64,000 bases of DNA from Atriophallophorus winterbourni (Eukaryota; Platyhelminthes; Trematoda; Plagiorchiida; Microphallidae), in assembly GCA_013407085.1 (NCBI GenBank), contig JACCGJ010011417.1, positions 1 to 64,000 on the forward strand. The letters are read 5' to 3'. Below, in pieces: positions 35,944-47,369 of the stretch. The notes under the pieces were generated by a model, which worked only from the letters and a program-made list of their open reading frames with translations, was not told where the DNA came from and searched no databases. Positions within the stretch are counted from its first letter, which is position 1. The number at the start of each line of letters is the position of its first letter. Both the position numbers and the translations under genes were made by a program.

Positions 35944-38760
35944 TAACTTTTCATGATTTGAACACCACGAACTTTATAAGATGTTTATATACAAATGCAC
36001 AAAGCCTTCCGAACAAATTAGCTGAGCTAACCGAGATATGTTCGCGCTACTCACCTGACATTATCGCCATTACAGAAACATGGTATTCTTCCCAATTGAT
36101 TGAATCGGAGATATCAATTCCAAATATGAATTTGATAAGGAACGATCGAGAGAGATGCGGTGGTGGTGTTGCTCTTTATTACCATAATAGACTCCAGTGC
36201 CATCCAATAGACAAGACAGAATTCACGCTCGAGGATACAATTTGGTGCACTTTAACACTGATGTCAGGTGAAGTCTGCATTATTGGTGTGGTCTACCGGC
36301 CCCCTTCATCTACGGAATCGTACAACGAAAGGTTGATCCAAGTGCTTCAGCGCTTGACTCGCACACAGCAAGCAACGACACTTATTATGGGTGATTTTAA
36401 TCTGTCCACCCTTTATCTCAGGGACGATCACTCCCCACAAACACCAGAATACCGATTTAGAGAGGTACTAGATTCAATCCCGTTATACAACCATGTTCAC
36501 GAATGCACCCGGAGGAGAGGTTCTGACCGCCCCTCTGTCTTGGATTTGGTGTTAACGTCGGAGGAACAATCTATCGAAGCGATCGAATTCCAGGCTCCAC
36601 TGGGTCTTAGCGACCATTCAGTGCTTATGTTCGACTATGTTTGCAGTACTCAGCAATCGCTTACTCCGAATGGGGTGGTTCGACGGGTAGATAAATTGGC
36701 CCTGAGTAAATCGCTCGTGCAGATTCCGCACTTTCAGACGGACAATATAACCCCTGACTCGCAATGGAACGAGCTTGTAGGTTTTCTGAAAATGAAGATA
36801 GACGAGAACTCGCAGATCGTTCAGAAAAGATGCGTCGATGAACTTTGTTTTGTTGTCCGCAGCAGAACAAAAAAGTGGATAGCACTGAAGCGAGCAGCGT
36901 GGGTGCGGCATAAAGCCAACACTACTTCTACTTCTTGGCAACATTTTCGTATGTTACGCAACAAAGTGACTGCGCTTATTCGAGAGGATGAGTAAGCGCA
37001 CCAATTGATGCTCCTGTCGAAAATGGAACGCAACCCAAAGTTATTATACAAAATCGTGAACGCGAAATCAAAAGTCAAACCAGGTATTTTTCCCATCCAG
37101 AATGGCGAAAAACTAACTGAAACAGCGTTAGAGACCGCTAATGCTCTGGCAATTTACTATTCTAAGGTGTTCGTGCCAAAGGTTTTAGTGGAACGTTCTG
37201 AGTATTCAATTGAAACAGGAATCGAAACGTTGTGCGATATTTCGATAAATCCAATGAGTGTTGCAAGTCATTTGCTCAAACTAAAAGTAAGAAAATCCCC
37301 AGGAGCGGATGGCATCACACCGGATGTGCTCAGGTTCTGTCACCGTCAGCTTTGTGAACCGCTCTTCAGCCTGTTTAACTATTCGTTGCTTAAGGGAGTT
37401 GTACCGAAAGATTGGAAGACTGGCGTGATAACACCTATCTTCAAAGGCGGTTGCCGATCTGACGCTGCAAATTATCGTCCCGTCACACCTTTACCTGTTA
37501 TTGCTAAACTTATGGAACGTATCGTCTCGGAAAGAATAGTTGCACACTTTGAATCGCATAATTTGTTTTCGACAGTACATCATGGATTTCGATCACACCG
37601 ATCTTGTCTCACAAATCTTCTCATAGCATTAGACGACTGGACGAAGGTGTTGGATAGAAGTTCTTTTATCCACGTCTGTTACCTAGACATTTCGAAAGCT
37701 TTTGACGGAGTCAATCATCATCTGCTTCTTCAAAAACTGATGCGATCAGGAATAAGTGAACCACTCATCTCATGGTTGTGCGACTATCTGTCAGATCGCG
37801 ACGTCAGAGTTAAAGTTAACGGAGCGCTATCCCAAACGTTCAAAACCACCAGTGGAGTCCCACAAGGATCTGTGCTAGGCTCACTCCTCTTTCTGTTGTA
37901 CATAAATGATTTACCCCCCTCATATCGTCCAAAATGGTCCTGTTCGTGGATGATATGAAAATTTAGACGCCAATAAGTTCTGCAGAGGACTGTGAGAAAC
38001 TGCAAACGGATTTGGACAGCGTGTCGAATTGGGCGGCCATGAATGACATGTCATTCAACATACAGAAATGTAAGATGATCCATCTTGGCAAGAATGTTCC
38101 TTGGACATATCGATTGGGAAGTGAAATCCTAGCATGGAGCTCGTTAGAAAAAGATCTTGGAGTGTGGATTAGCGGGAACCTGAAGAGCACAGCGCACTGT
38201 GAGAACATATATCGACGAGCAAACAGATTGCTAGGTATTTTTCGAAGAATATTTGGAAGATTCTCTCTGGTAACGTTACCAGGGATAATAAATGTCTACC
38301 TTCGCCATACGATGGAGTATGCGGTAGAGGTGTGGGCTCCTCGGCTGCGAAAGGATATTGCTCTCTATCTATCTCTATCTATCACAGAGCAACAAAGTTA
38401 GTGATGGGTCTTCGCAATGTTCCGTACACCGAAAGATTACGACGTCTGGGTCTATGCGATTTTACCCAAAGGAGGATACGACGCGATATTATTCTGACTT
38501 ATAGAATTGTGTCTACCGAAGGACATCCACTAAAACACTTGCTTGATGTATGTGATGGAAAAATAACACGCGGACATACCTTATCCCTTTACGTCCCAAG
38601 TTCCCGTATTGACTGTCGGCGCCATTTTTTCGCCATACGTGCTATATTTCTTTGGAATTCCCTACCCCAAAATGTGGTGGACTCTCCTTGCCTGGCGGCG
38701 TTTAAAGTGAAATTGGACTTACATATGCAAAAGAATAACATTCGTGAGCCTTACATTTGA
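35883..38760 (+). pseudogene. LINE B ORF2 (endonuclease-reverse transcriptase), lightly damaged
   Basis: APE endonuclease: CLYTNAQSLPNK, DIIAITETW, GGGVALYYH, VVYRPPSS, MGDFNLS, LDLVLTS, LGLSDHSVL. RT: KSPGADGITP, DWKTGVITPIFKGG, YRPVTPLP, FRSHRSCLTNL, YLDISKAFDGV, GVPQGSVLGSLLF, FVDD (37,943-37,954) and the C-terminal region to NNIREPYI. Lesions: TAA at 36,993-36,995 (frame resumes directly), a frameshift near the C run at about 37,913, TAG at 37,964-37,966, and a frameshift in a TCTA tract at about 38,357-38,385. All catalytic motifs are still readable. LINE ORF2 nicks target DNA and copies its RNA at the nick. Confidence 0.9.
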
Positions 38761-38854
38761 TATTCACTATTGCTTTTATACTATTGTATTTTTTCTGTTT
38801 TTATTCATACCGTCATCCTGTGGTGTTGTATAGTATTAACTTTTTTAACCATAA

Positions 38855-38880
38855 ATCTTTGAATCTTTGAATCTTGAATC
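38855..38880 (+). repeat. CR1-type 3' terminal short repeat
   Basis: Two to three copies of an 8-base unit (ATCTTTGAATCTTTGAATCT) close LINE B. CR1 elements characteristically end this way instead of with poly(A). Confidence 0.7.
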
Positions 38881-39214
38881 ACGTAGCTTCCTTGCAATTT
38901 GATTCTACTTCCGAATTTCAAGTCCCTCCATTGTTCTTTAATTTAGTTACAAGAAATGTACGTCTACCCGATCATGAATGCTGCTTTGCAGTTCGCTAAA
39001 CGTTGTACTATAATCTCACTGGGGAATTCAAAAGAACATCTGTGTAATTCCATCTTTTGTTTAATGTTTATTTGTGGTTTCTTCTAAAGTTTCCATCTGA
39101 CAGCTTCAAACCTTATATGACTAATGCAAACTTTTGAAGCAGGATTGTTTTTCCAACTTCTTCCGTTCGAAATCACATTAAGATTCTATATTCAAGTTAT
39201 TATTTATGTCGCGT

Positions 39215-40005
39215 AATGGTAAACAAGTAGCTCTTGTATGACACTTTTGCATAAGCCTGGTACGACAAACCCGTTTAATAACATGTGTATAATACCAGTT
39301 TAATGGGATTAAACCGATTACTAAGAACCATAATGTTCATTTGCATGCAATACCAGCATATACTGCCGGTTTTGTGCTGTTTGTACTAATCAAGAAAAAT
39401 AAGAATCAGGAAAATAAGATCAGTATCCGCATGAGCGTGAAACTGTACTGCAAATGTTAGGAAGTAGGGCATACATGTCACTGATGCATAAGGCTGGTAT
39501 GGCTAACGTGGTCAATCAGATGTATCAAAACACAGGTTAAATGGGGCTTAACCCATAAACATTAACCCAAATATTCATTTGCATGAACTTTCATTACACA
39601 CAGTGGGACCGGTTTCGTGCTGTTTGCACTCATCGAATAGGTATAGTAAGATCAAGATCCGAATGTTCTTGAAACAGTGGAGGAATGGTAAACACGTAGC
39701 GCTTGTATGTCGCTGTTGGATAAGGCTGGTACGAGCATTTCCATCAAACACCCTACAATCGGTTTCGTGCTGTTTGTAGTCATTTGGTGGGATCATTAAT
39801 ATCATCATCAAACGTTCTTCAAAAAGTGGATGAATGTTAAACAAGGAGCGCTTAAATGCCGCAGTTAGATAAGACTAGTACGAGCGAAGGTTATAATAAC
39901 AGGTGTATGAACATGTTTAATGAGGTCAAACCTTTAACCATGAACCAAGATAATCATTTGCATGCATTTCCACCACAATGGACAGTTTTCGTGCTGGTTG
40001 CACCA
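39215..40005 (-). mobile_element. tandem array of the 242-bp hammerhead family
   Basis: About three and a half units. The conserved ribozyme segment recurs at about 39,367, 39,609, 39,760 and 39,983 (spacings 242, 151, 223), so one unit carries an internal deletion. The full period equals that of the dimer at 4,077. A second landmark, TAAGGCTGGTA or variants, recurs at 39,252, 39,488, 39,721 and 39,870. Units are diverged from each other, so the array is old. Confidence 0.65.
39608..39637 (-). ncRNA. hammerhead-like core with perfect stem II
   Basis: Minus strand: TTCGATGA, GTGC-AAACA-GCAC forming a perfect four-pair stem II, then GAAACCGGT. This differs from the CUGAUGA consensus only in the first two bases. 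Stem III and the cleavage base are not convincing. Confidence 0.5.
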
Positions 40006-40096
40006 TTCAATATCAATTCCTCCCGTTTAAGTTTCAGGATTTACCGATATCAAATGAAATTTTATTTTCTCAAAATTTATATATTTTGACAAAGCA

Positions 40097-40336
40097 TCAT
40101 GCGTAACATTGTTTGTGGCCGTATTCATCCCTCAGTGGGAGACGGATAAGCAAACTGTCGTTGTCTGCCGATTGAGTCAACTTTGATTTCAGTAGAAGCG
40201 GCTTGTTCCAACTCGGCGAAAAATTGGTAAAAAGAGCGGAAACCTTGAGGTATAATCCTACTTGGAATAGACCCGTTTCAATAGGTCGTGCATAGCACAA
40301 CGTTAACTCATCTTCAATTTTGAATTTTTCAGTCAA
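40097..40336 (-). CDS. micro-exon gene, alternative last exon 2
   Basis: Starts after acceptor ACTCAG in phase 0 and ends at a TGA after QCYA. 79 codons: GLFQVGLYLKVSALFTNF, PSWNKPLLLKSK, SLLIRLPLRDEYGHKQCYA. Aligns with the exon at 41,081-41,326: about half of the residues are identical, length differences are in whole codons, acceptor and stop positions are the same, and the reading frame is intact. Both can receive exon 43,447-43,511 (phase 0), so they look like alternative last exons or the ends of two paralogous genes. The acceptor pyrimidine tract is poor. Confidence 0.5.
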   Translation of the reverse strand: MTEKFKIEDELTLCYARPIETGLFQVGLYLKVSALFTNFSPSWNKPLLLKSKLTQSADNDSLLIRLPLRDEYGHKQCYA

Positions 40337-41080
40337 CTGAGTTTATTAATTATAATGTGTCAATTGAATGTGTTAAATCGTGATTAATCACAACATACAC
40401 GCATTAAATCAGCCCAGCATTCATGTATCACCTCTGGCCATTATTTTCAATTCCGCACACGTGTTTTGTTTGAAATCCGGTACAGAATCTATTGGTATCA
40501 CTGCTTACTTCATTAATTTCATTTGAAATTGTGAAACGTATTCATGCGTAAAGATTGGACGAAACCAGCATATTAAAACATCGCATGTATTCACCGGAAC
40601 TATACGAGAATTCACATGTTTATTCGTCATTACATTTTTACTTTGAATCATAGTGTAGCCCAAAGGCTTTTTTCAGAATCAGACAAATCAGCATAAACCT
40701 TAAAGGTGATGGAACACAAATTATTGTTCCCTGTTTCCAATCAGAATGGGAGTTGCCTTTCATGAGAACGATTCAAACGAGACCCTATTTGCCTCATATG
40801 TAGTAGGCTGATAACTACGGCGTTTTAAAGCTCCCAAAACACTGTGTTCTAATGAGGTTAATTGAATGTGATATGGCATATAGAGCATTGTGATGTACAA
40901 AGAATGCGTTCCTGATATTTATGACTAATTTACGCAAACATGGCACATGCAACTATTTGCGCATTTTCAATTTATTCGTATGTATTTTCTTTCATTTATA
41001 GATGACTCCCATTTATGTTTCAGGATATAAGATATCAAAAGACATTTTATTTTTCCAAAATGATGTATTCATGCAAAACA

Positions 41081-41326
41081 TCATGGGTAACATTGTTCCG
41101 TACCGTATTTATGCTTCATTGGGAGACGGATAAGGAAACTGTCCTTCGCTCCCGGTTCAATGAACCTTGATTTTAGTAGTAGCGGCGTGTTCCAACTCGG
41201 CGGATGAACGGTAAACAATTGAGAAACCTTGAGGAATAATCCCACATCGAAAAGATCCCGGTGACCAGGAATACGTTCTGTAGCGCACGCAATTTTCTCA
41301 TTTTCAAGATTGAATTTTAGACGCAA
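41081..41326 (-). CDS. micro-exon gene, alternative last exon 1
   Basis: Acceptor CTACATACAG, phase 0, 81 codons and TGA: LRLKFNLENEKIACATERIP, LFDVGLFLKVSQLFTV, PSWNTPLLLKSRF, FLIRLPMKHKYGTEQCYP. Duplicate of the exon at 40,097-40,336 within a tandem genomic duplication. The conserved blocks (GL-x-LKVS-x-LFT, PSWN-x-PLLLKS, LIRLP) suggest selection on the protein. Fold not recognised; the hydrophobic alternation fits a beta-sandwich. Confidence 0.55.
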   Translation of the reverse strand: MRLKFNLENEKIACATERIPGHRDLFDVGLFLKVSQLFTVHPPSWNTPLLLKSRFIEPGAKDSFLIRLPMKHKYGTEQCYP

Positions 41327-41979
41327 CTGTATGTAGTAATAATGAGATGTCAAAAATATGTAAAATCGTCATTAATCACGACATACACGCATCGACTTAG
41401 CAACATTAAAAGTGCCCAGACTTCATGTATCTGCTCCAGCCGATATCTTTCATCCCTTAGATGCGTTTTCTTTGGAATCCGGTCCCGAATCTATTGTTAT
41501 CACAGCAAACGCCATGGATGTCATTCAAAATTGTGAAACGTATTCTTGCGTAACGGATAGACGAAACCAGCAAATTCGAACGTGGTATGTATTCACCTGA
41601 ACTATTGGATGATTTACATGTTTATTCGTCATTACAATGATTTTTTTCAGAATCAGATAAATCAGCATAATCTTTAAATGGGATTGAGCACTAATTCATT
41701 GACCCATTATTCTACTAATCGGAATTGGAGACGAATTTCATGAGACTGATTAAAACGGGACCATTTTCGCCACAAATGTTGTGGGCTGAAACCACAGCGT
41801 TTATGAATCGCGCAATTGCTTTCAAACCAAAGTGTTTGAATTTATGATCATGAATCTATTTTAATTAATTTCCTTCAGTGTGCTTCACAAATTCGACCTA
41901 TTTACACAATGGGAAACTTAATCAATGCTGGGGATAATTTTTTGTTGAATTTATGTAAATGCAAATATTCTACTACAAG

Positions 41980-42912
41980 CTAGAAATTAATGTTTTTAAA
42001 ATCGACCTGATGAAATGCGAATAAATGTAAAAATTGCGATTTCGGACACTAGATATCATGCTTTATTAAACGATTAAATTGGTGCTTTTATACCCTTCCA
42101 ATATGCGAAAAAAATCAAATTTAACAAACAATTAAATTGTCCGAATTGAACTCACATTTTCACGTATCTGTGTTTCATGTAAGCCCCTCCTTTGAGGATC
42201 ACTGAAAGCACTGTCGGGTTGAAAACCAAAACGTTTTTCCATGTGAGGTCGATTCAAGTTTATCAATACAAATTATCACTGAAACTGTTTATACTAGCAA
42301 TGGGATACCCAAATTACATTCACAACGGAGAATAATTTGAACGTGAATTGCATTTAATTCCATTGAACAAACAACACGTGCGCCTTAGTGCTGTTTGCAA
42401 TCAAAACAATTTGACTTTATCTACAATGCAAAGTTTTATCGGTATTTGTTTTTCCGACGTAATCAATGAAACATTTGATAGTGACAAAATAGGCTAACAT
42501 TAACGAAAATTAGACGTGTAAGCTACTGTTTATAAGATTAAAACAACCGACCTGCTCGATTCTATGTACCGACGCCCATGTAGATGGTAAGAATCACAAA
42601 ATCATCAACAAAAATGCGCAGTTTCATAAATTTTGTTCACGCAAATTACAGGCAGATAAATCATTTCATGCAATATTTTGATGAAAAATATATTTACTGA
42701 AAATATGTTGAATTCGGCAATTACTACTATTTTTGCCTTCTTTTAGGAAAACGCTGATTTTCATTATCTATCGCACAACAACTTAAAACGAAACAGTTAT
42801 TTTTTGTGTTCAACAAACTAATCGGATTCTTATTCGAATCACATTTTCATAAAAAATGCAACGCATATCATTGTACTTTGTTATAATGGGAACTCACTCA
42901 GCCATTTTTCAG
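41980..42912. other. intronic or spacer sequence
   Basis: AT-rich. A degenerate hammerhead-family fragment (TAGTGCTGTTTGCAATCA on the plus strand) lies at about 42,388. Nothing else supported. Confidence 0.4.
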
Positions 42913-43122
42913 TACTTGATACTCCTAAATAATCTAAATATAGAGAGGCGGTTTACAATTTCACCACGTCGAAATCTGGTTAACTGTCTACTTGCTTATG
43001 CAACAACTCACATTCGCACGGTATTTGCTGGATTTGCCATGCCACCACCTCAGTTTTTAATAATGACTTCATCTTTTCCTGGAAGCGGACCTGATTTTCG
43101 AATGAGCCGTAATATTCAGAAG
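42913..43122 (+). CDS. orphan internal exon, opposite strand
   Basis: 210 bp, 70 codons, phase 0 in and out, between an excellent acceptor (CTCAGCCATTTTTCAG) and donor AAG-GTAAAC. Peptide includes RRNLVNCLLAYATTHIRTVF, GFAMPPPQFLIMTSSFPGSG and RMSRNIQK. The other strand is closed in all frames here. Product not recognised. It lies inside the intron between the last exons of the minus-strand gene, so it would be a nested gene or part of a longer plus-strand gene. Confidence 0.4.
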
Positions 43123-43446
43123 GTAAACGATGCGACTGGTATTGGAGCTCGAGGAACACATGACCTATAACATTGTGTATAAAACATTTGTGTTGTTTTT
43201 ATGAATTCCCTATATTTTTAATCTAGGGTTACTGTAAAGTATTTACTTTTTGGATTATTAAAACTTTGAATATCATAGTATAAAGGAGGGGATGTGATGC
43301 CTTGCTCAACTTCCCTGCAGTAGTCCGGTTTCGGATGAAGCAATTCCGTCACCTGGAACAATCGAACTAATGGTTAGAGGACAGTGAAATTTTGAACGGT
43401 AAGTTTCATAACACATTTTCAAAGATTAGGAACTATATTGACTCAC

Positions 43447-43511
43447 GATAGCACAGGCTGTCCCTTCTGCAACTATATCCATAAATTTCAATTCCGTTTG
43501 CATGTGGTATA
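43447..43511 (-). CDS. micro-exon gene, exon 8
   Basis: 65 bp between acceptor GTTTACATTCACAG and donor ATC-GTGAGT. Phase 1 in and phase 0 out, exactly what exon 7 and the two last exons require: YHMQTELKFMDIVAEGTACA and Ile. Only frame agreement and splice sites support it, but both are strong. Confidence 0.55.
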
Positions 43512-44129
43512 CTGTGAATGTAAACAGTTAACATGAAATATCAACGATAAGCTATTGTCTTCTAAGCAATAAAACACTGCGTAAGAACGGAAACCGCGAA
43601 AATGATTTTGACAGCCATAATGATAAGTAATTCATGTTTTGTTAAGTTGAATTATTATGTTTTACGCGTTCAATTATTTTACTTGATTTAAATAGTAGAA
43701 GTTGAGTAGAACAAACTCAACATGTTTGAGAAAATTTGCAATTGGTAATGATTTTTATTTACAGCTTGATAACTAGCTCAGCGTCTTCACATATTATGTT
43801 TTTTTATTAGCACGTGCGCGAATGACGTAATAGACGCTTAGATGATTTGATGTAATCTAGTGTTTTGTAATTACCAGATCAAGGGTAACCTGATAAATCA
43901 ATTTTAATTCACAGGACAAGTGGATATGAATATGTAAATGAGTAATGCGTCTAACGATGGTTTACTAGTATTCGAAGCCACAGTGAAAAACGGAATAAAT
44001 GATATGGCAGTATTTGTGATCTCCACAACATTTACCAATCGTTATTATTCCGATTCACTACCAGTTAAAATTGACCCAATGACAGTTGAGGACCTCAAGG
44101 CGTTTAAAATCGTTATAACACTAGTTGAT

Positions 44130-45020
44130 TTCTAATGAATTCAGCAAAATAATTTCAAAATATCTTAATAATTCCTCTTATTTTGGAGTTTATCTTACAC
44201 CCTCGTCGCTGTTCTCCTTTATTCGATCAGATCGTTTATTTGTCCATACATCTCTTTCAGTGTTGTCCATGTGCGATGTAGATCATTCTATCTTATCATT
44301 ATTACAAACCTAACTTAATCAAAACTATAACAAAAATGAATTTTTTTACCATAATAATGTCGGAGAAATCTATAGATTTTATATGACATTGTTGAACCAT
44401 ATAATTACGTGCACAGGTATACTTTAATGTTATTTTGCCAGTAATTGAAACGCGTGAAAATGGGTTTGAGTAATTAATGCTCACCAATTAAGTTAGGTTT
44501 CTCTAATGGTTTCGATAGATGAAATACGAAGGTATGCATTATTACGGGATAATATTAATTATTATTATTGTGAATTTCACCAGTCTTATTAAATTTTAGC
44601 CTCATCATCGTTTATTTAATTCATGTATGTGCACATTTTTAAACCAAATTCTGTTGTGCAGCTAAACATTCACAGCTACAATAAATTGTCAAAGACAATA
44701 TTTTTGAGGTTGTAAAATATTTCGTCATCATTTTGTCAAGCGAATTTTTAGAATGTACAATATGTGTTATGTTTTGTTACGTGGAACATCGTTGGAATTG
44801 AGAATAATTAACAAATATAATCAAACACATTCATGGTTGTAGTTCTTCTCTAAAAGCATATCTTTCAGGCGATTCTTTTCACTATAATATTTGCATGTGA
44901 CATTACTGCTTCATGTTACATTGTGTGGAAATGACAAGCATCTGACTACTTGATCTAAACTGTTTTGTTAAAATTCAATTATCCTGTTTGATGTCAGCAA
45001 CACACTGTGTCAAATGAAAC
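44130..45020. other. intron, nothing firm
   Basis: A 65-codon ORF at 43,938-44,135 (plus) and a 61-codon ORF at 44,302-44,487 (minus) have protein-like composition but no usable acceptor in frame. I leave both uncalled. Confidence 0.35.
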
Positions 45021-45024
45021 TCAC

Positions 45025-45271
45025 CGACGTCTGCTAAATATTCGAATTCGAAGTTTTGTTTACATTTGCCACCAGTGCTCTGCACATTATCGTTGAACAG
45101 TTTGGAATACACAACCCAGGGTTCAGCTAACCAGACACCATGGAGATTATTTGGTTCCTTAGGATTCCATAAATTGACCTTCACACCGTAAATACCGTTT
45201 CCGTTTAAACTTCTTTTGTGAATATTTATCTTGACTTCCCCATCATTGAATTTGTCTAGAAGAGGTTGAAT
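45025..45271 (-). CDS. micro-exon gene, exon 7
   Basis: 247 bp, acceptor CCTTGCCTTTTGCAG, donor GTCG-GTGAGT; phase 0 in, phase 1 out. Encodes IQPLLDKFNDGEVKINIHKR, IYGVKVNLWNPKEP, HGVWLAEPWVVYSKLFND and GKCKQNFEFEYLADV. Well-formed protein sequence with no stop and canonical splice sites. No family recognised; an extracellular or lumenal beta-rich domain is a guess. Confidence 0.65.
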
Positions 45272-45279
45272 CTGCAAAA

Positions 45280-47360
45280 GGCAAGGTTAGCATCGCTGTG
45301 AAGTTGGAATCGTTGCATATTGCATTATGATGAAACATCGTGATTGTTTATTCGTGAAATACCACCGGTAATTCTTGGAATTCATTTTAATTTTCGTGAA
45401 AACGTTCATTACATACAGCAAATGATTTTAGGTGAACTCTTGATCTGAGTGAAAACATCGATAGTGAATCAACGCTATCATAAACTCATTGAACGACTGT
45501 TTGTATTCGGCACTTCATCGCGATCGCCGTAATTTGTTTCGCATACGATATCCCTGTTTGATCGGTCGGAAGGACCATTTCTATTGCACAAACTTGCACA
45601 CACTTGTGTAACACTGAACAATGCTACGCATTACTCTTATCAAACGATTTTTTTATTTTTTATCTCGAGTTCATCAGCTTGTCGGCATTTCATGCTTAAT
45701 ATGCGCAAATCGAATTAAATTTTGACCAGATTAGTTTGCTCTATCTGGTTTCAGTCTACAAAGCCGAGTAATTTCATGTGACTTTGCATTCTGTGTATGT
45801 CCCACTTGAAGATTTATTTATTATTTCATTTGACAGTGCTTTATCAATCAGGAGATTATTGGAAACAGAGTGCGCTGTATTTATATTAGTATATCTGTAA
45901 TCGCTAAGGACAATATCTTTTGTGATTTTGCGTATTCAGCATTTTTCCTATCAAGCATGTTACTCATCTGAAAGATAATTTCAGTTTACGTGGTCCATTA
46001 CCGTCGCAATTTGCCAAGAAAGGCTGTATGGATTTATCAACGAAAACGGTGTTTTCTACAAAAATAGTATCTGCCAGAAAGCTCTTTCGCCTGTAATAAT
46101 GCTACGCTTGCTTGTGAGCCTCACTATTGCTTGCTAGCACAGGGATGCAAAGATTGTTGAGTTTGCGGTTCGATGTCTTTCTCATATAAACTGTATTATT
46201 CCCCCGTTTGAACAATAGCATATTTGCAGGAATATAAATATTCTTAGAATTGTTAGACCGAAGTATGTACGAATTTAGGAGAAGGTTTCTCAGGTCCCAC
46301 CTATAACTTTAGTTAACCCTATATAGTCTGGCTTTATCTAGATGAGGCAAAATTACGTCGCTTAATTAACTGAGTTAGTGGAAACGCACCACTGTTCTAA
46401 AATTTATAAATAAACAGTCTTCCTTCCATTTATGTTCAACGTGTTTTTGACGGTTAATAAACAGTGTGCATTCTAGCTCAGGAACCTCAATTAGCATCAA
46501 TCAATATTATTCAGACCGACGTTCCATAAAATGCAGGGGCCAAATCGGTATATAAAGGTCAATATCACGATGGCCAACGGTTGTACTTATTTGTCTACAT
46601 TATTAATCCTAAATATTTTGTTTTCGTCGAAACATACAGAAAAACATGTTCAGCGACGTTTCCAATAAAAAGCTGAAATGGTAATTAGGGTAAATGTTCG
46701 ATCTTGTCGGAATCAAACTGAAACTCTACAGAAACTGGTTAACTGATAATGACAGATTGTGCAATCCCAAAGCAGGTATATTGGTCATTTCTACACATAA
46801 TCATCACTTAATGAATCAAAGATTGTAGCGAAAATATCTCAGCTTTTATTAGATAAACGACCACCGTACGACGTGCGCATCGTCGGACAAACAATTACTG
46901 TTAATGATACATTGTTACATACCCTAAACTTAAACAAATGCCTCTATACAAAATACCAAAGTTTGATCAATAAATGCACTGTACATACCGAGCTGTGCAA
47001 ACGTAACTCAACAGACCTAGTTTCTGTTACTGAAAACCGATTTTAATCTTGTATGACAGGAAGAAATTTGTCCATCTTAAACCTCATACGTTTACGAACG
47101 ATACATAGTTGTGGTGTTGCTTTATGTTGTCACGAACGTCTTAAGATCATGAAGGTTCACAATCCTAATCTTTAATTATAAAATACTTTCTAAAGGATAA
47201 AATACCTATTTAGAAGTTTCGAATAAGCGAGATTTTCATTAGAACGACGAGTGCTTGTATATCACAACAACGAAACACATTGTAACGAACTCAGAGAGAA
47301 ACTTCAGTCAAATATATAGTAGAATTCGTGATATGTTAATATACGACAAGCAAAATTTAG
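45280..47360. other. intron sequence, nothing recognised
   Basis: AT-rich; no supported ORF, RNA or repeat. Confidence 0.4.
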
Positions 47361-47369
47361 GCATTGTTT

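Larger units (their letters stand above)
34815..38890 (+). mobile_element. CR1-like LINE B, nearly full length
   Basis: Contains ORF1 (34,906-35,943), an overlapping ORF2 (35,883-38,760) with APE endonuclease and reverse transcriptase, a 3' UTR, and an 8-base terminal repeat with unit close to TTTGAATC (38,855-38,880), the 3' end type typical of CR1. The ORF1 frame extends upstream to CLVCKA at about 34,830, probably the end of a lost PHD-like finger, so the 5' end is truncated. Confidence 0.88.
40000..41980 (-). repeat. 984-bp tandem duplication containing a terminal exon in each half
   Basis: 40,010-40,985 and 40,995-41,980 align along their length. Examples: TTTCAGGAT at 40,032 and 41,021; GGGAGACGGATAAG at 40,137 and 41,120; ATGTTTATTCGTCATTACA at 40,615 and 41,618. 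The two terminal exons are 984 bp apart. Non-coding flanks are as alignable as the exons, so this is a genomic duplication and not a retrocopy. Confidence 0.7.

Noticed and set aside
38012..38401. Separate ORFs after 37,958 as independent genes
   Set aside because: They are the continuation of LINE B ORF2 after frameshifts; RT palm and C-terminal motifs run across them in order.
43321..43400. Plus-strand segment with excellent acceptor (CTTCCCTGCAG) and donor (GTAAGT)
   Set aside because: All frames meet a stop before the donor, and the phase-0 exit of the exon at 42,913 would read TAG at once. It may be non-coding exon sequence but cannot be supported as coding.
43938..44135. 65-codon plus-strand ORF with protein-like composition
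   Set aside because: The only good acceptor upstream leads to stops in all three frames, so it would have to start at its own ATG with no further support.
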